64,000 bases of DNA from Enoplosus armatus (lineage: Eukaryota; Chordata; Actinopteri; Centrarchiformes; Enoplosidae): NCBI RefSeq assembly GCF_043641665.1, contig NC_092190.1, positions 20,511,548 through 20,575,547 of the forward strand, given 5' to 3'. Under the pieces are notes generated by a model. That model did not search any database and was not told where the DNA came from. It saw nothing but the letters and a program-made list of their open reading frames with translations. This document shows positions 1 to 11,095 of the stretch, one piece after another. Both the position numbers and the translations under genes were made by a program. The stretch's first letter is position 1, and the number at the start of each line of letters is the position of its first letter.

Positions 1-2587
1 ACTGCCAGTGTACAGACTGCTGGGCCACAGAGCAACACAAACAGTTTATTGTGTGGATAGCCTCTCTGTAGCGGGCATGTGGCTTTAGATTGTGAAAAAG
101 ACAAAGAAGAACCATGAATAATTGCCTCATTTTAACCATACAATTAAGTACACAAAATATACTCTGGTCTTGCCAGTCTATTATTGGTGGTTGCTCTTGG
201 ATCTGTGCAAATGGGTCATCGCAGTGATCGTGTCTCGGTTCATTCATGATATCTCTCTGTTCAAGGCCTGAATCTCTGGCAGGGGAAACAGCATGGCCCT
301 CCGCCCATCCTTTTGACTCTCATTTGTGCCAGGGCAGATAGCACAGAACCAGCAGGCTTTGCACTGTGTGCTTCAATTGTCTGCATGGAGGTTTCCTATT
401 GACTGGACTGCACATTGACACTAATGCTACACCCAGACTGTAGCAAGCAGTTAAACAGAGGGGAATACTACCAGGCAGAAATTCAATATTTAATAACAGT
501 CATTTCTCTTACGGCACAGAATACCATGCCACTGTTACATGCAAAATGCATAAAATGTTGCATCATCTCATAGCAAAATGATTACATAAATACCTTTGTT
601 AAACTATAGAATTGATTGGAAAAATGTTATTTCCTTAAGGCAATTAAAGTGATAAGAGGTTTTAAAAAAAAAAAAACATTAAACATACCATGCTATCACC
701 TAGAAGATAATGACTTAGAACCTCAATCAGTTCTGCCACATTCGTATCTCCCCAGCCAGACTGCAAGATAACTATATTTCTTAACGGATCCCCCCTTGCC
801 ATGTATTTCACTCTAAATCCTCCTTTACGGTTTTCAGTTTTCTCCTGCAATGGCCAAATTGAATTCTTACGCTGGAGATATGGTCAGGGTGACTTTAAAA
901 ACTGTCCAAAGTTCAAATAGTCTGTATCTTTACTTTTCACTGGCTCCTTGTAAGAGTTGTTGCTCATTCAGGGTTATTTGGAAAGTAGGGACACTGGACA
1001 TTACGAAGCAAATGGAAACCACAGTGCTGGAAGAAAGACTAGGGTAGATCATTCAAAATTTGACTTATGAAAAGGTAAACAAGTATTAGCACATCAAAGT
1101 ATTTATCAATAGTAAAATAACTCCCTGTGAAGACTTGTCTTTCAGAGTGTGATATAAATATCTTCAAAAGTAAAATGTCTTTTCATACTCTCTGTTCTAA
1201 GAGGATTATATGTGCATGCCTTATTGTACTCTAGTGTCTCACTTGAAAGAAAACACACACACACACACACACACAGTGCTTTGTGCATTTCATCTCAAAG
1301 TACTGACCTCATATAAGATTGCCTTTTAGCACTAAAAGATAGATTGTCACCCTAGACTCTGAAAGAGCAGTAAAATAAAAGAATACCCTGTTTGGGTCAT
1401 TCTGAGAAAAAAGCTTGAAGTAGTCAAAAGGAGGAAATTGCAGTGATCAAAGACATGCAGGCGAGACATATTGGAAGGGCTGTCTGGACTCTCGCCGCTT
1501 TTACAGTTATGTTTACCTTCCTCTTTCCAGATTCTGAATCTCTTTGTTGCCAGTGACTCAGAGTTCATCTCTGTAGAGCTGAATTTGTCTGCCAGTGACT
1601 GTCATCACCCCTGTTTGTGCTGCTTTTAGTGCTTCACACTCTGTCAGGTCGCCCGAGCCAGGAGCTCACACGGAATCACAAACTAATTGCTTTATCTGGG
1701 CCTTTTGTCTAAAGGGTCAGAAATTGAGTTTGCTTGTAGGGCGAGAGAGGGAATTATAAATCGAAAGGGATAGGGGAAGAAAAATTCAATTTGTGCACAG
1801 CCCTTGTCAGAACCGCTTACTTGCGGTGTCCAGATTAGAAGAGGGAAAGAGAGGAAGATAACAGCATTACAGCAGGAACAAACACACCCTTGTCTAAAGG
1901 GCTAGGCGTGGAGGCTAATCTAATACCTGACACAGACATGTCCGAACAGCATAGAGTTCCTCCTGTCAGAAACTGATGTTAACACCAGTCACTTCACCCA
2001 CTGCAAAGTCATTGACAGTAATCTTTAGAGCTGCTTTTCGGACTTATTGAAAAATTTAAAAAACCCACCAGCTTGTTTTAAACACACATGTCCCTCCAAA
2101 AAAAGCCTTTAGAATGGGCTGCAACTGTCAGTAGTTTTAAATTCAGGTCCTTCTGTTTACAAGATCCATGTATAACAAGTGTCGAGGAGGCTGGGCTACG
2201 ATTAATGCGCAGTGCAACATGTTGTGCCATTTGTGGTCATTTTTCACGTTGAGCCGAAAACATCAGACAAGCTCTGGGTCATTAATATACCCTACAGATG
2301 ATGATGAAACAGCGTGGCCTCACCATACTCTTGCCTGAGTCTGGCGGAGAAAGCAGTGCCGCCTGGGCTTGTTGCTCAGTACTGTACAATAGAGACGTGG
2401 ACATTCTTCATGATTGACACTAAATTCAAGCAACACATTCTGACGTGCAAAACTGAACAGCGTGAACACTTAACGCACGATTAACAATTTACAAATGTAA
2501 AATAACAATCTCTACAGTTACGATTACTCAAGGAAAGGAGTACACTAGCTCTCATACATGTATATTATGATATTACCTAGTTACTTT
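1..2587. other. Unannotated AT-rich DNA, no gene seen
   Basis: The open frames here are under 75 codons and resemble no family I know. The block contains a poly-A run near 664-676 and a CA microsatellite (listed separately). Nothing else can be supported. Confidence 0.6.
1253..1275. repeat. (AC)n microsatellite
   Basis: About eleven perfect AC dinucleotide units in a row, seen directly. It is likely to vary in length between individuals. Confidence 0.95.
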
Positions 2588-3170
2588 AAAAGAGATGGCT
2601 CTACATTTTGGGAAATATATTTGTTTTCTTGCCAGGAGTTGAGGTTGATCCCTACCTCACATCTGTCCCTTAAAGGGGAACTCCACTGATTTTACAAATC
2701 AAAATCTATTTATAGGTCTTACAGGGAGTACTGCTGCATGTGTGAGGGGGAGCTGCATTACATTTGATAAATTGCCTCAAGTGATGTCACTTGAGTCAGC
2801 ATCGGTTGTAAGTTAGAAAATGAAAAAAATCTATCAGTCGTCTGCTTGAGGCTAGTGACTTGAGGCTGCGATTAGTCGCTACTATTATAGCACAACATTA
2901 TAGGAGTGTAACACTAAATCAAGGGAGTACTCTTAAATATGTAGCTACAGCCAACAGCTGGTTAGCTTAGCACAAAAAACGGAAATGGGACAACAGTTGG
3001 CTTGGCTCCGTCCAATGGTTACACATACGGCCTATCTAACACCTCTAAAGCTCATTAATCAATTTTTTTTATCCAGTTTGTTTAATCCGTAAAAAATGTG
3101 GTGTGTAAAGTTGTGATAATTATGTCAGGGACAATTTCTTGGCCGGAGTGCAGTGACAAACACGATTCTG
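2588..3170. repeat. Old dispersed teleost repeat, interrupted by a younger insertion
   Basis: The outer parts match, from memory, one abundant fish short interspersed DNA element. The left part (about 2588-2669) carries the 'ttttgggaaatat...tttcttgcc' motif. The right part (about 2934-3170) carries 'gctggttagcttagca', 'acctctaaagctcattaat' and 'tttcttggccggagtgcagtgac'. In that family these two parts are normally continuous. Here they are separated by 2674-2932, which is flanked by TTAA on both sides. The element encodes nothing. The family is recalled, not searched. Confidence 0.6.
2674..2932. mobile_element. Short DNA element inserted at TTAA
   Basis: The segment starts 'aggggaactccactgatttt' and ends 'atcaagggagtactc'. 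TTAA lies immediately outside each end, at 2670-2673 and 2933-2936. TTAA duplication is the hallmark of piggyBac-type transposition, so a non-autonomous piggyBac-like element is the simplest reading. The two ends do not form an obvious inverted repeat, so the class is uncertain. It has no coding capacity and interrupts an older dispersed repeat. Confidence 0.5.
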
Positions 3171-4390
3171 TGTTAAGTGAGCTTTAGAGGTAGTGGTCGG
3201 TGGATAAAACAATAGAAAAACTTGACAATATATAAAGCCTGCTTTTGGGAATGGCCTCAGTCTCTTGAATATAGTGGGCACTCTGGCTCTGATGGATCAG
3301 AAACTGTGTGCTGAAGGGTATTAAGCCAGTCTTCAAAAACACAAGCCTCTGGTTCTTTGTAGATATGAAAGAGGTCGAAACCTGCTTCACACACTGCCCT
3401 GCACAAGTTGACTGCTGGCTGATGTTTCTTAAGCCACTCTCGAATGTGTTTAGTAGTGTGCTTGACGAGGGGCATCTTTGAATATTGGAATGCCATGTGG
3501 TAATATTGCATTTCAAGGTTCAACTGGTAAAAGTTTTCTCACTCAGTTTTGAGCCGGGTTATGTGACATTAGATGAGATGAGTGATGATGATTACTGTCA
3601 ACTTCATATCTGTGTAATCATCATTGGCCAAATTTGAGACTTTTGAAAGACTGAATAGTCAAATTGTTTTTCAAAACAAAATTTGTCTCAAAAATGGATA
3701 TGAATGGATAATGGTACTAGCTGCATCACTACCCTCACGGTTATAAAAGGATTTGTGCTGTAACAAAAGAGACAAATATTGCATGCTGATAATTATCATG
3801 AAGTATCAGTAGCCATTGTGCTTTTTGTTCATTTGTGTCGGCTACTCCGTGACTTGTACAGCAATATTACAGCACTAACACTAAGACGTTCTTCATTGAA
3901 CTATGGACATTTTACTGTGACGACAGGCTCCTTTACCTGCAGCTTACCTGTGTTTCACAACATTACTGTAAAGATTAATATACTCCCTGGGGAGAACTCT
4001 AGGTAGTTTAATCTTAAAAGAAATTCAACCAACAAAAGGTAGTGGGTTTTTTTTTCTTTCATTTCCTGCACTCATTCTTTCTTGTCCTTCAGGAGCTTCA
4101 CTTACAGTAAGTACGTCTACAAAATAGACACACACAGAACAGTTCATGACCGCAAACTCAGCAAAAATAGGTAATGTGTGGTGAGGGGTCCTCTGTTTCA
4201 AAAGAGAAGGCAGGGACATGGATCAATATTTGAACATGATGGAAAGATGCTTGCTTACAACTGTCAACACAGGCTTGTGGAAGTAATGGAAAGTGGTCAG
4301 CCATTTGAGTAACACTCATTTAGTCTATAGATCAGACTGTGGCTGTCCTGTGCAGCGTCCAGGTGTGAATGTGTGGGGGCTGACAATATA
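3171..4390. other. Unannotated DNA
   Basis: Two overlapping open frames of about 90-110 codons lie on the minus strand at 3184-3523. One has a short stretch, HTTKHIREWLKKHQ, that vaguely recalls a Tc1-like transposase, but the conserved motif that should follow is missing. I therefore do not call a gene. Otherwise nothing is recognisable. Confidence 0.4.
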
Positions 4391-4450
4391 GATCCCATGC
4401 CAGAATCAAACCAGGGACACTGCGATTACATGGTATGCATCTTAAGCCAC
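4391..4450 (-). mobile_element. tRNA-derived SINE fragment
   Basis: Read on the minus strand, the segment resembles the head of a tRNA-derived SINE. A box-B-like 'ggtttgattctg' lies at 4401-4412, preceded by 'gcttaagatgcatacc', the place and approximate sequence of box A. The 5' end and the body are missing. The copy at 22815-22925 looks like the same family. It is about 50 bp upstream of the RTE-type LINE fragment. Confidence 0.5.
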
Positions 4451-4501
4451 ATCCAAACCCTATAACATTTTTTGGGCGTCAATATGTAGCAGGATCCAGT
4501 C

Positions 4502-5140
4502 TCCCATCCATCCATGTTCTACTGCTTATCTGGGTCCGCATTGCAGAGCAGCAGGCTAAGATAGTGCATATGTTCTCCAGTTGGGATATGTCATTTCTCC
4601 AGCATGTTCTTGATCTGCCTTGTGGTCTCCTCCCAGTCGGTCATGCCTGGAATCCCTCCACAGGGAAGCATCCATGAGCCGTCTGAATATGTCTGAGCGA
4701 CTCACACTGACTCTAAGGGTGAGCCCAGCTACCCCAAGAAGCAAACTTATTTCAGCAACTTGTATCATGTGTCATTACTCAAAGCTCATGGCCAAAGGTG
4801 AAAACTGGAACCTAGATCGACCGGTAGATCAAGAACTTATCTTAGAAAGCTATCAGCCTTAACTCCCTCTTCACAGTCTGATACAGCATTCACATTACTG
4901 TTGACGTGGCACCAATCCACCACTGCTAACCCGATGGGAGCAGTCCACTGTTATCCAGCAGAGTATCATGGCCTCACACTTGGAGGTTCTGGCCCTCATC
5001 CCAGGCTACTTTACACTTGGATGCAAACCGTTCCAGTGCACACACTGGAAGTCACGGTCTGATGAGGCCAGTTGAACCACATCATCTGCAAAAAGCAGAG
5101 ATAACATCCTGAGGCTTACCGGACTCTCTACACTGTCCAT
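4502..5140 (-). pseudogene. RTE-type LINE, 3' part, reverse transcriptase fossil
   Basis: This is the remnant of a non-LTR retrotransposon on the minus strand. The 3' end is at 4502, where 'ccatccatccat' is the complement of the ATGG-type tail common in fish RTE elements. Reading the minus strand from 5100 gives LLFADDVVQLASSDRDFQC, the catalytic FADD motif of reverse transcriptase (FADD codons at 5081-5092), followed by a stop and then GMRARTSKCEAM, matching the usual continuation with lesions. Towards the 3' end the frame is broken repeatedly. Compared with a full element of about 3 kb, only the catalytic core and 3' region remain. Two further pieces of the same family lie at 6948-7435 and 9425-9910, all in one orientation. 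The copy is inactive. Confidence 0.8.
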
Positions 5141-6304
5141 GTTACAATCATATGTGTTTTCATTTAGAGGTGGAGTTAACCTTTTTGTTACATTGGAAAA
5201 ATGGATTATGCCTGTAACTATGGCTTTATGCCTGTGACCATACTTTTAATTCATGGTATACAAGCATTGTATACAGCTTCCGCCATTTTCTTAAATTTTT
5301 ATTTATATATTTTTTTATTTCTGACATTTTGTTCAATCTGCTGTTTTTCTTTGGTTTTGTTGAATAGATCGATTTACTGTTTGTCTATTCCATATGAAAA
5401 AAAAAAAAGGTTGATTTTCAGTTTTGCTCAGAGAAATCTTGAAAGTTACCTAAATTAACTTTTACCTCTGCCTAATTGAATATTTAAAATCATAGTGGGA
5501 TAATAATAATATGCCCATGGCATTTCATCTCACACATGATATCAGTTTTGCAGGCAATAATAGGATAGCCACAATGGTAAAATGAGGGGGGTGTTACATC
5601 CAAAATGACAAGATAGAAAGATAGAGAATCTTCTCTTCACACTTTACTGAGGTAAAAATAGAAGGCAATCATACGAGATCACATCCAGTTAGACATTTTT
5701 ACCATTGGTTCAGTGAAAATGAACCATTTACAGAACAGGGACAGGGTAATGAAAGATGTCAAATTTCAGATAAATAGATGTAATGTCTTCCAACAGGCAG
5801 AGTCCAGGCTCAAATTTTGTTCTTTTTAAAAAAAAAAACAGTGTGTTTTAGAGCAATCCTTGAAATAATGGATAAATATCAGCACAGGTAGCATCAAGAA
5901 GACTAACTGTCTCTACATGACTAGGTTCAGATTAGCCACACAAAGCTTATCTTAGACAGCTAACGACCTCTTTGTCACACTCTGTCAGGTTAGTCTGAAA
6001 TTAGAATAAAATTCAGGGAAAAGTTAAGAAGGAAACTGTCTCAGGATGTCCCAGATGTGATAAACTTGTCATTAGATAGCACTGCAGTACTACCAGAAAA
6101 GATGAGCTGACAAATATACTTGGTGCTTGTTTTTTTAAAGATGATTTTTAAGGTTGCAAACTTTATGGCTGGAAACACAAACAACAGTACAGATTTAAAA
6201 CAGTAACTCAAAGATATTCAAATTTGTCATCCAGTATGGGTAGGAATACACAGTATGTATGCATGTACAGTATGCATGTCTGGACACCTTAAACATAGAT
6301 TTGC
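5141..6304. other. Unannotated AT-rich DNA
   Basis: Poly-A runs lie near 5398-5408 and 5828-5839. There is a hydrophobic but low-complexity open frame at 5201-5458 that I read as chance. No recognised gene or repeat. Confidence 0.5.
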
Positions 6305-6710
6305 ATGCAATTGATCTGGGGCTGTTTTCATTGTTAGTTCCAGTGAAGAGAAATCTTAATGGCAGTACAATACATACAGTATTTTAGACAATAGACAACT
6401 TTGTAGCAACCACTTGGGGAAGACCCTTCCCTGTTTCAACTTGACAATTCTCACTTGCACAAAGCCAGGTCCATAAAGACATGGTTTTCTCAGTTAGGTG
6501 AGGCAGAACTTGACTGGCTTGCACAGAGCCCTGATCATAAACACATCAAACATCTTGGGGATGAACGCCAACTGTGAGCCAGGACTTATTGCCTAACACC
6601 AGTGGCCAACCTCACTGATGTGATCACTGACCCACGAGAGCATCAATCATGGCCTTCAAAATCTGGTGGAACCTTCCCAGAAGCGTAATGGCTGTTTAAT
6701 AATCATGTAG
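6305..6710 (+). pseudogene. Tc1-like transposase C-terminal fossil
   Basis: This is the C-terminal half of a Tc1/mariner-superfamily cut-and-paste transposase. From 6434 one frame reads FQLDNSHLHKARSIKTWFS and continues through LDWLAQSPDHKHIKHLGDE, the region that in intact Tc1 enzymes carries the second Asp and the final Glu of the DD34E triad. The second Asp is at 6443-6445. Exactly 34 residues later the Glu codon has become AAA (Lys, 6548-6550), so the catalytic site is destroyed by what looks like one G-to-A change. The frame then meets a TGA after DERQL and a TAA after FPEA. Upstream, 'tggggctgtttt' and 'ccagtgaagagaaatctt' match, from memory, the nucleotide sequence preceding this domain in fish Tc1 elements. 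No terminal inverted repeats were found, so this is a truncated dead copy. Confidence 0.85.
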
Positions 6711-6947
6711 GGTGTAGCACTGGATGTACTGTATGTATGTACATAAAGTATGTGTAAATGTATGTGTTTGAATATATATTGGGCTGGCTGGTTATTCAGA
6801 CAACAAATTAACCAGTGGTAAAGAGTTGGAACTGAATTGGGAAAACATCATGCACTATGTGTGTGGCTAGGACCATCTTGCCAAGATGTAGATTTTATTA
6901 TATTGCACAACAGTACACCCATAACACTGAAATGGAATTTAGGATAT

Positions 6948-7435
6948 ATATCCATCCGTATAAGAGTTGTTTTTCCTGATCCGGGTTGCAGTGGAGCAGC
7001 CTAATTTCCTCCAGCTCACCCTGGAGCCAGGGCTGTTTTCTAGGGGATTTGCTGCAGTTTATGATGATATAATTCCACCATGCAGCACACAATGACCCAG
7101 ACCTAGACTTAACTGGGTCAGGGTCATGGTGGTAGCATGCTAACCAAAGTAGCCCATATGCCCTTCTCCCTGGCTATATCTTCTAGCTCTTTCTTGGTAA
7201 TCTCAAAGTGTTTTTGAGGCCCCCCCTAATCACTGCCCACTCTCCTCTAACCTTGTACCCCTGCCTGGAACCCTGCTCCCAGGCCAGCAGAGAGATGCCA
7301 TGCCTGTCCAGCGTCTGCCTTGTGGTCTTCTCTCAGCAGATCAGGCTCGAAGAATCCTCGTTCAAAACCTTATCAGGTTCCTCTCATTGGAAAGGAGCAG
7401 CAGCTTATGTGCTATCACAATCCCTTCTGCTACAT
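6948..7435 (-). mobile_element. RTE-type LINE 3' fragment
   Basis: This is a second degraded copy of the RTE-type family on the minus strand. Recognisable stretches on the plus strand include 'ctgatccgggttgcagtgg', 'cccaggccagcagagagat', 'tccagcgtctgccttgtgg' and 'ggaaaggagcagcagct', in the order expected from the 3' end inward. It overlaps the 3' part of the copy at 4502-5140 but is not identical to it. Open frames on the plus strand here are shadows with no meaning. Confidence 0.7.
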
Positions 7436-8184
7436 TATCGTGTTGGATGGGATTGTGGGTCCCTCAGAGCACCTGGGAGCAATACCTTGTGGGTTTGCCA
7501 TGTACACGCATGTAGTGTGCAGATGCAGGTGTCAGGTGCAATGTTTGCAGGGCAAGGGGAACAGTCAGGGTTGAGCAAGGCATCATTTGCAGTGGGAACA
7601 TGAATTCAGTACACTTTTAAAGAAGAAAATAATGCAGGCGTGATGGTAGTGTCACTTTTATGTGACATCCCATAAAGCTGATAATTGGTGCAGTGTGGAA
7701 TGTCTGCAAATAACCAAATGATGGAAGCATCCATTAAGCTTGCATGCTTGCGAATCAGCAATTTAAATCCCCTGTGACATAAATTCAGTCTCTTGAGAGA
7801 TGTCTAAACATGAAAAAAATAAACAGGAAAATAATCGGCAAAGTACATGTACAAAGTCTATGTAGTTATACCAAGTGCCATATGCAGATAACAGAGACAA
7901 GGATTTAATGAGACAGCTAAGTCAATATACAAATGGACCATTGGACAAAAATACTGTGCTGTGTCTACACTATAGAGCCTGCAGGGTTCTGGTGTTGCTG
8001 ATAGGATGGGTAGGTATAGATCAAATCAAATGTTCTTTGGATTTAGAACATACTGGTATTTGAAGCCACATCCTCCCACACCATTGTTGAAGGTCACAGA
8101 AAATAGATTCTAAATTCAACATAATACACAGGCAGTCTCTATGTACATCATTTAAAAATCATAGCAGAAGACTTAACTTTCCTC
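7436..8184. other. Unannotated DNA
   Basis: No open frame or repeat that I can support lies in this block. Confidence 0.5.
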
Positions 8185-8414
8185 AGGGTGCTTTCGCATC
8201 TGTAGTTCGGTTAATTTGGTCTGGACCAAGAAAAAAAGAACGTACATTGTTGCCCTTTAATTCTGATGTGGGCTTTTGTTCATACTGACTTTTTAAAAAC
8301 AAACCAAGAGGACTAAACATGAAGTCAGAGTGACAACTAACTCATTTGAGTGAAGAGTTTTGGCACCAGATTTCGTTTTAACAGAACCAAACAGGTTCGG
8401 TGTGCAAGTACCCT
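8185..8414. mobile_element. Short inverted-repeat DNA element (MITE)
   Basis: The left end 'agggtgctttcgcatctgta' is matched by the reverse complement of the right end, 'agggtacttgcacaccgaac'. The interior contains 'tagttcggttaatttggtc' and near the other end 'gttttaacagaaccaaac', mirrored in the same way. The whole resembles an abundant fish MITE with AGGGTGCTTTCACACC ends. It is about 230 bp and non-coding. No clear target duplication was seen. Confidence 0.7.
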
Positions 8415-8889
8415 TAGAAACATACACAATAGATATGGTGTTTCTATCATACACAAAAGAAAGAAAGCCCAACTACGGTGTGCAACAATGTAAGTCAGAG
8501 AAAAAAAAAAAAGAGTAACGATGAAAATGGTGAAGAACAGCCTTGTCAAGTTAGAGACCACACAGAAAGACACTGAATGAGTTTGTTCTCTGAAGTGTAC
8601 CAAATGCCAACAGAGCATGAGAACACATGAAAAATGCAGTTTTATGTTACATGCATTTGATTCAGCACAGCAACCCAATGCCATGACAAGGTCAGTATTT
8701 TATTATGTGTGTGTTTGAGGTAGAGAGGGACAAACATCCCACTGATATCCTGCATGCAGAGTTCTGCAAAAGTATCTTCAGCTCTTAACTTGCACGCAGA
8801 GCTGAATTATGCCAATATCCTCCACTATTAAATATTCAAACACAAGCCCTAAAATTCTGGAATCATATTAAAACAAGTGACCCATTTTC
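8415..8889. other. Unannotated DNA
   Basis: The block contains only short AT-rich sequence. A poly-A run near 8500-8512 lies inside the preceding element's flank. No gene or repeat is supported. Confidence 0.4.
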
Positions 8890-9010
8890 CTTTTCCTACA
8901 AAGCCCTATGCTGCCAGGAGTTGAACTCAAACGAATCCCCTCTGCCTACTTGTCCTGAGGCTGGGCAAATCGTCAACCACTAAGGTCATTATACCACAAC
9001 CACCTCAACT
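8890..9010 (-). mobile_element. tRNA-derived SINE-like fragment
   Basis: On the minus strand the sequence runs 'accttagtggttgacg' (box-A-like), then 'gaggggattcgtttgagttcaactcctgg' in the box-B position. This order and spacing fit a tRNA-derived SINE. It is degraded and lacks a clear tail. A different family from the SINE piece at 4391-4450 is likely. Confidence 0.4.
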
Positions 9011-9189
9011 TCAGGACACATGCAATCAGAAAATTAGATCCTACCAAATTATGATGAAAGAAAAATAAAAATACATTGATTATTCCAAGAATCCCAGAAC
9101 AAAATGGACACCTGCACTATGGCAACCTACTTGCTTACTACCACAGTGTCCGATACAAAACTGAAGAGAACATTGACTAGGGACAACGG

Positions 9190-9310
9190 CGCAGTCGAAG
9201 TAGGCAGGCACCGACAGACCTGAAGAGAAGTGAGGTTGTGCTTTTACTGTGACCAGGAAACAGAGACAGAGCTGCATTTCCTAACCCAATGCAACCAAAA
9301 TGAAAGTCTG
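9190..9310 (+). pseudogene. LINE ORF2 C-terminal cysteine-motif fossil
   Basis: One plus-strand frame reads VEVGRHRQT, a stop, then REVRLCFYCDQ and ETELHFLTQCNQ. The pattern C-x2-C followed by H-x4-C fits the cysteine/histidine-rich segment at the C-terminus of ORF2 in several fish LINEs of the L1/Tx1 type. One stop codon interrupts it and the flanks are not recognisable. The role in live elements is thought to be RNA or DNA binding. The assignment is from motif memory only. Confidence 0.5.
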
Positions 9311-9424
9311 GGAATCTCCTCTTAAAAAAGGTAAAGGAACAGTGGTTCTCCTCCCAGCTCCTTCTGGACATCCGAGCTTCTCATATTGTCTTTGAGAATG
9401 AGATGCCAGACACAACAGTCCAGT

Positions 9425-9910
9425 AAAACGTCCACATTACTGTCAATACAGCACCAATCAGCTTGTCACGCGCCATCATTTGCCAATAAGACCTGGGGCA
9501 ACCCACCCTCCTGTCTGGCAAAGTATCATGGTAAACATGGTGGTGCTGACTAAATCCAGCCGCTTCTCCATCTGCTGCAAAAAGAAATCAAAATGCAAGA
9601 AGGTATTTAGGAGGCATCCTAATTCGATGCCCAAACCACCTCAACTGGATCTGTTCAAAGTGAAGGAACACCAGTTCTACTCTGAGCTCAGACACCCTTC
9701 AAAAAAAAGGAGCTAATTTCATCCACCATCTCATTCTTTTAATACATACCCAGGATTAATGTCCAAGCATGAGATTGGGAACCTAGATTCACTGGTAAAT
9801 AGAGAACTTAAAAGTTGGGTACGATGCCCACATTAATGTAGGGGGAAATCCACTTCACCCTTTTGCCCCAGTGAACACAGTCTGTTGACGCCAGCACTGG
9901 TCGCTCAGGA
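9425..9910 (-). mobile_element. RTE-type LINE pieces, rearranged order
   Basis: There are two adjacent pieces of the same family as 4502-5140. Piece one (about 9425-9595) contains equivalents of the copy-A stretches at about 4880-5090, such as 'gtccacattactgtcaatacagcaccaat' and 'tctgctgcaaaaag'. Piece two (about 9596-9910) contains sequence lying closer to the LINE 3' end, such as 'aggaggcatcctaattcgatgccc', and ends with another counterpart of the 'cacattaatg' stretch. On the plus strand the pieces are therefore in the wrong relative order, which points to two insertions or a local duplication. No open frame survives. Confidence 0.6.
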
Positions 9911-10869
9911 AGTATGTAATGCCATTTGATGAAGTTATCACTAAATTATCAATTTGTGACATCCTACTAAGTCAATAAATCAAGAAGGATAGACAGACAT
10001 GCATAGATACAGTAGATATAGGCTGACAGACAAAAAAAAAAAAAAAAAAACTACTGCTTCTCCCTTTCCTGTGTTAGATAATTTGTTTAGCAAAGACAGA
10101 TTAGCTCAGGATTCATCCACCTGCTCACTTTGGATGGCTCTGGCTGGCATGCTTGTCATGCAAGGAAATACCAATTATATTCCAGTCTATAGTTTAATTA
10201 CAAATCACAGCTTGCTTGGTGCTTTCACACAAATTAGATTTGTAGAAGAAGGGCAAAGGAAAGACAGGCAGAGCTAATTTTGTCAGGATCTTGTCAAGTG
10301 TCCTGAGGAAAAGATCTCACGTTAAAGTGTGTCTGCCGGTCTCTGCACTCACATTTGGCACGAGTCATCTTTCTAAAAGATCTATTAGTGTCAGATAAAG
10401 GGATTCTTTTAGGAATGGTGTGTCACAGCATGGAGTCACAAGTCTCCCCAATATAAAAGGTAGATTTTCCCTTTTTTTGTAAGGGTTCAGACACTTGGCC
10501 AAACATTCTCTCACCCATTGTCAATAAAGTTGCGTGATGCCTTGCAATTTTTCAAGAATACTCTGTCCAGATAACACTAAGTTCAGAAGCTAAATGTTCA
10601 TTTTAAAACTTAATGACAGCATTGCTATAGGAATTATAGGTAGCCAATGTTATGCTTGCAGTCAAACAAAGTAATACTAAGTATTGTTGCTTTAGTAACC
10701 CACAGACGCAAGAGTTAATGGTGCCATCTCTTATAATACAATAAAACACCTACTAGTAGCAGGTGAAATGAAAAGGATCAAGTAAAGAGTAGGTTCTCCC
10801 TCTCTTATTGGTTATTTACCAATAAAAAACGGCCAGCAAATCTGCCTGGTTGGTTTTAACTTAGTGTTG
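9911..10869. other. Unannotated DNA with poly-A run
   Basis: A 19-base poly-A lies at 10032-10050. The sequence at about 10060-10400 looks less repetitive and moderately balanced in base composition. I see no gene. Confidence 0.5.
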
Positions 10870-11095
10870 CATTAAGCATTAAGCTCTCATTGCGTCTAAA
10901 TACAAAGTACAGCTGATGCTGATGGGAATGTCATTAGTTTTGCAGATATTTGGTCACAAACCAAAGCAATGGACTGACGATGGCCCTAGATGAAGAGTTA
11001 AGGCATCACCAAAGTTTTACAAATCATCCTGAAGGGGACATTAACGTATGAATATTTGAGATATTTCACTAAAAGCCAAAAATAACCACAGACAG
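10870..11095 (+). repeat. Dispersed repeat family R1, copy 1
   Basis: The core 'gctgatgggaatgtcattagttttgcagatatttggtcacaaaccaa' is matched by the copy at 24850-25165. Other, inverted copies lie at 14938-15120 and 47765-48345. The family is a common fish interspersed repeat with no coding capacity; I do not know its class. Copies are well diverged, so the activity is old. Confidence 0.7.

Noticed and set aside
3184..3523. Two overlapping minus-strand frames (88 and 110 codons), one with HTTKHIREWLKKHQ
   Set aside because: The short stretch hints at a Tc1-like transposase, but the expected WP..SPDLNP motif does not follow in any frame.
7208..7603. 131-codon plus-strand frame
   Set aside because: It lies antisense over an RTE-type LINE fragment and has no domain; it is a shadow frame.
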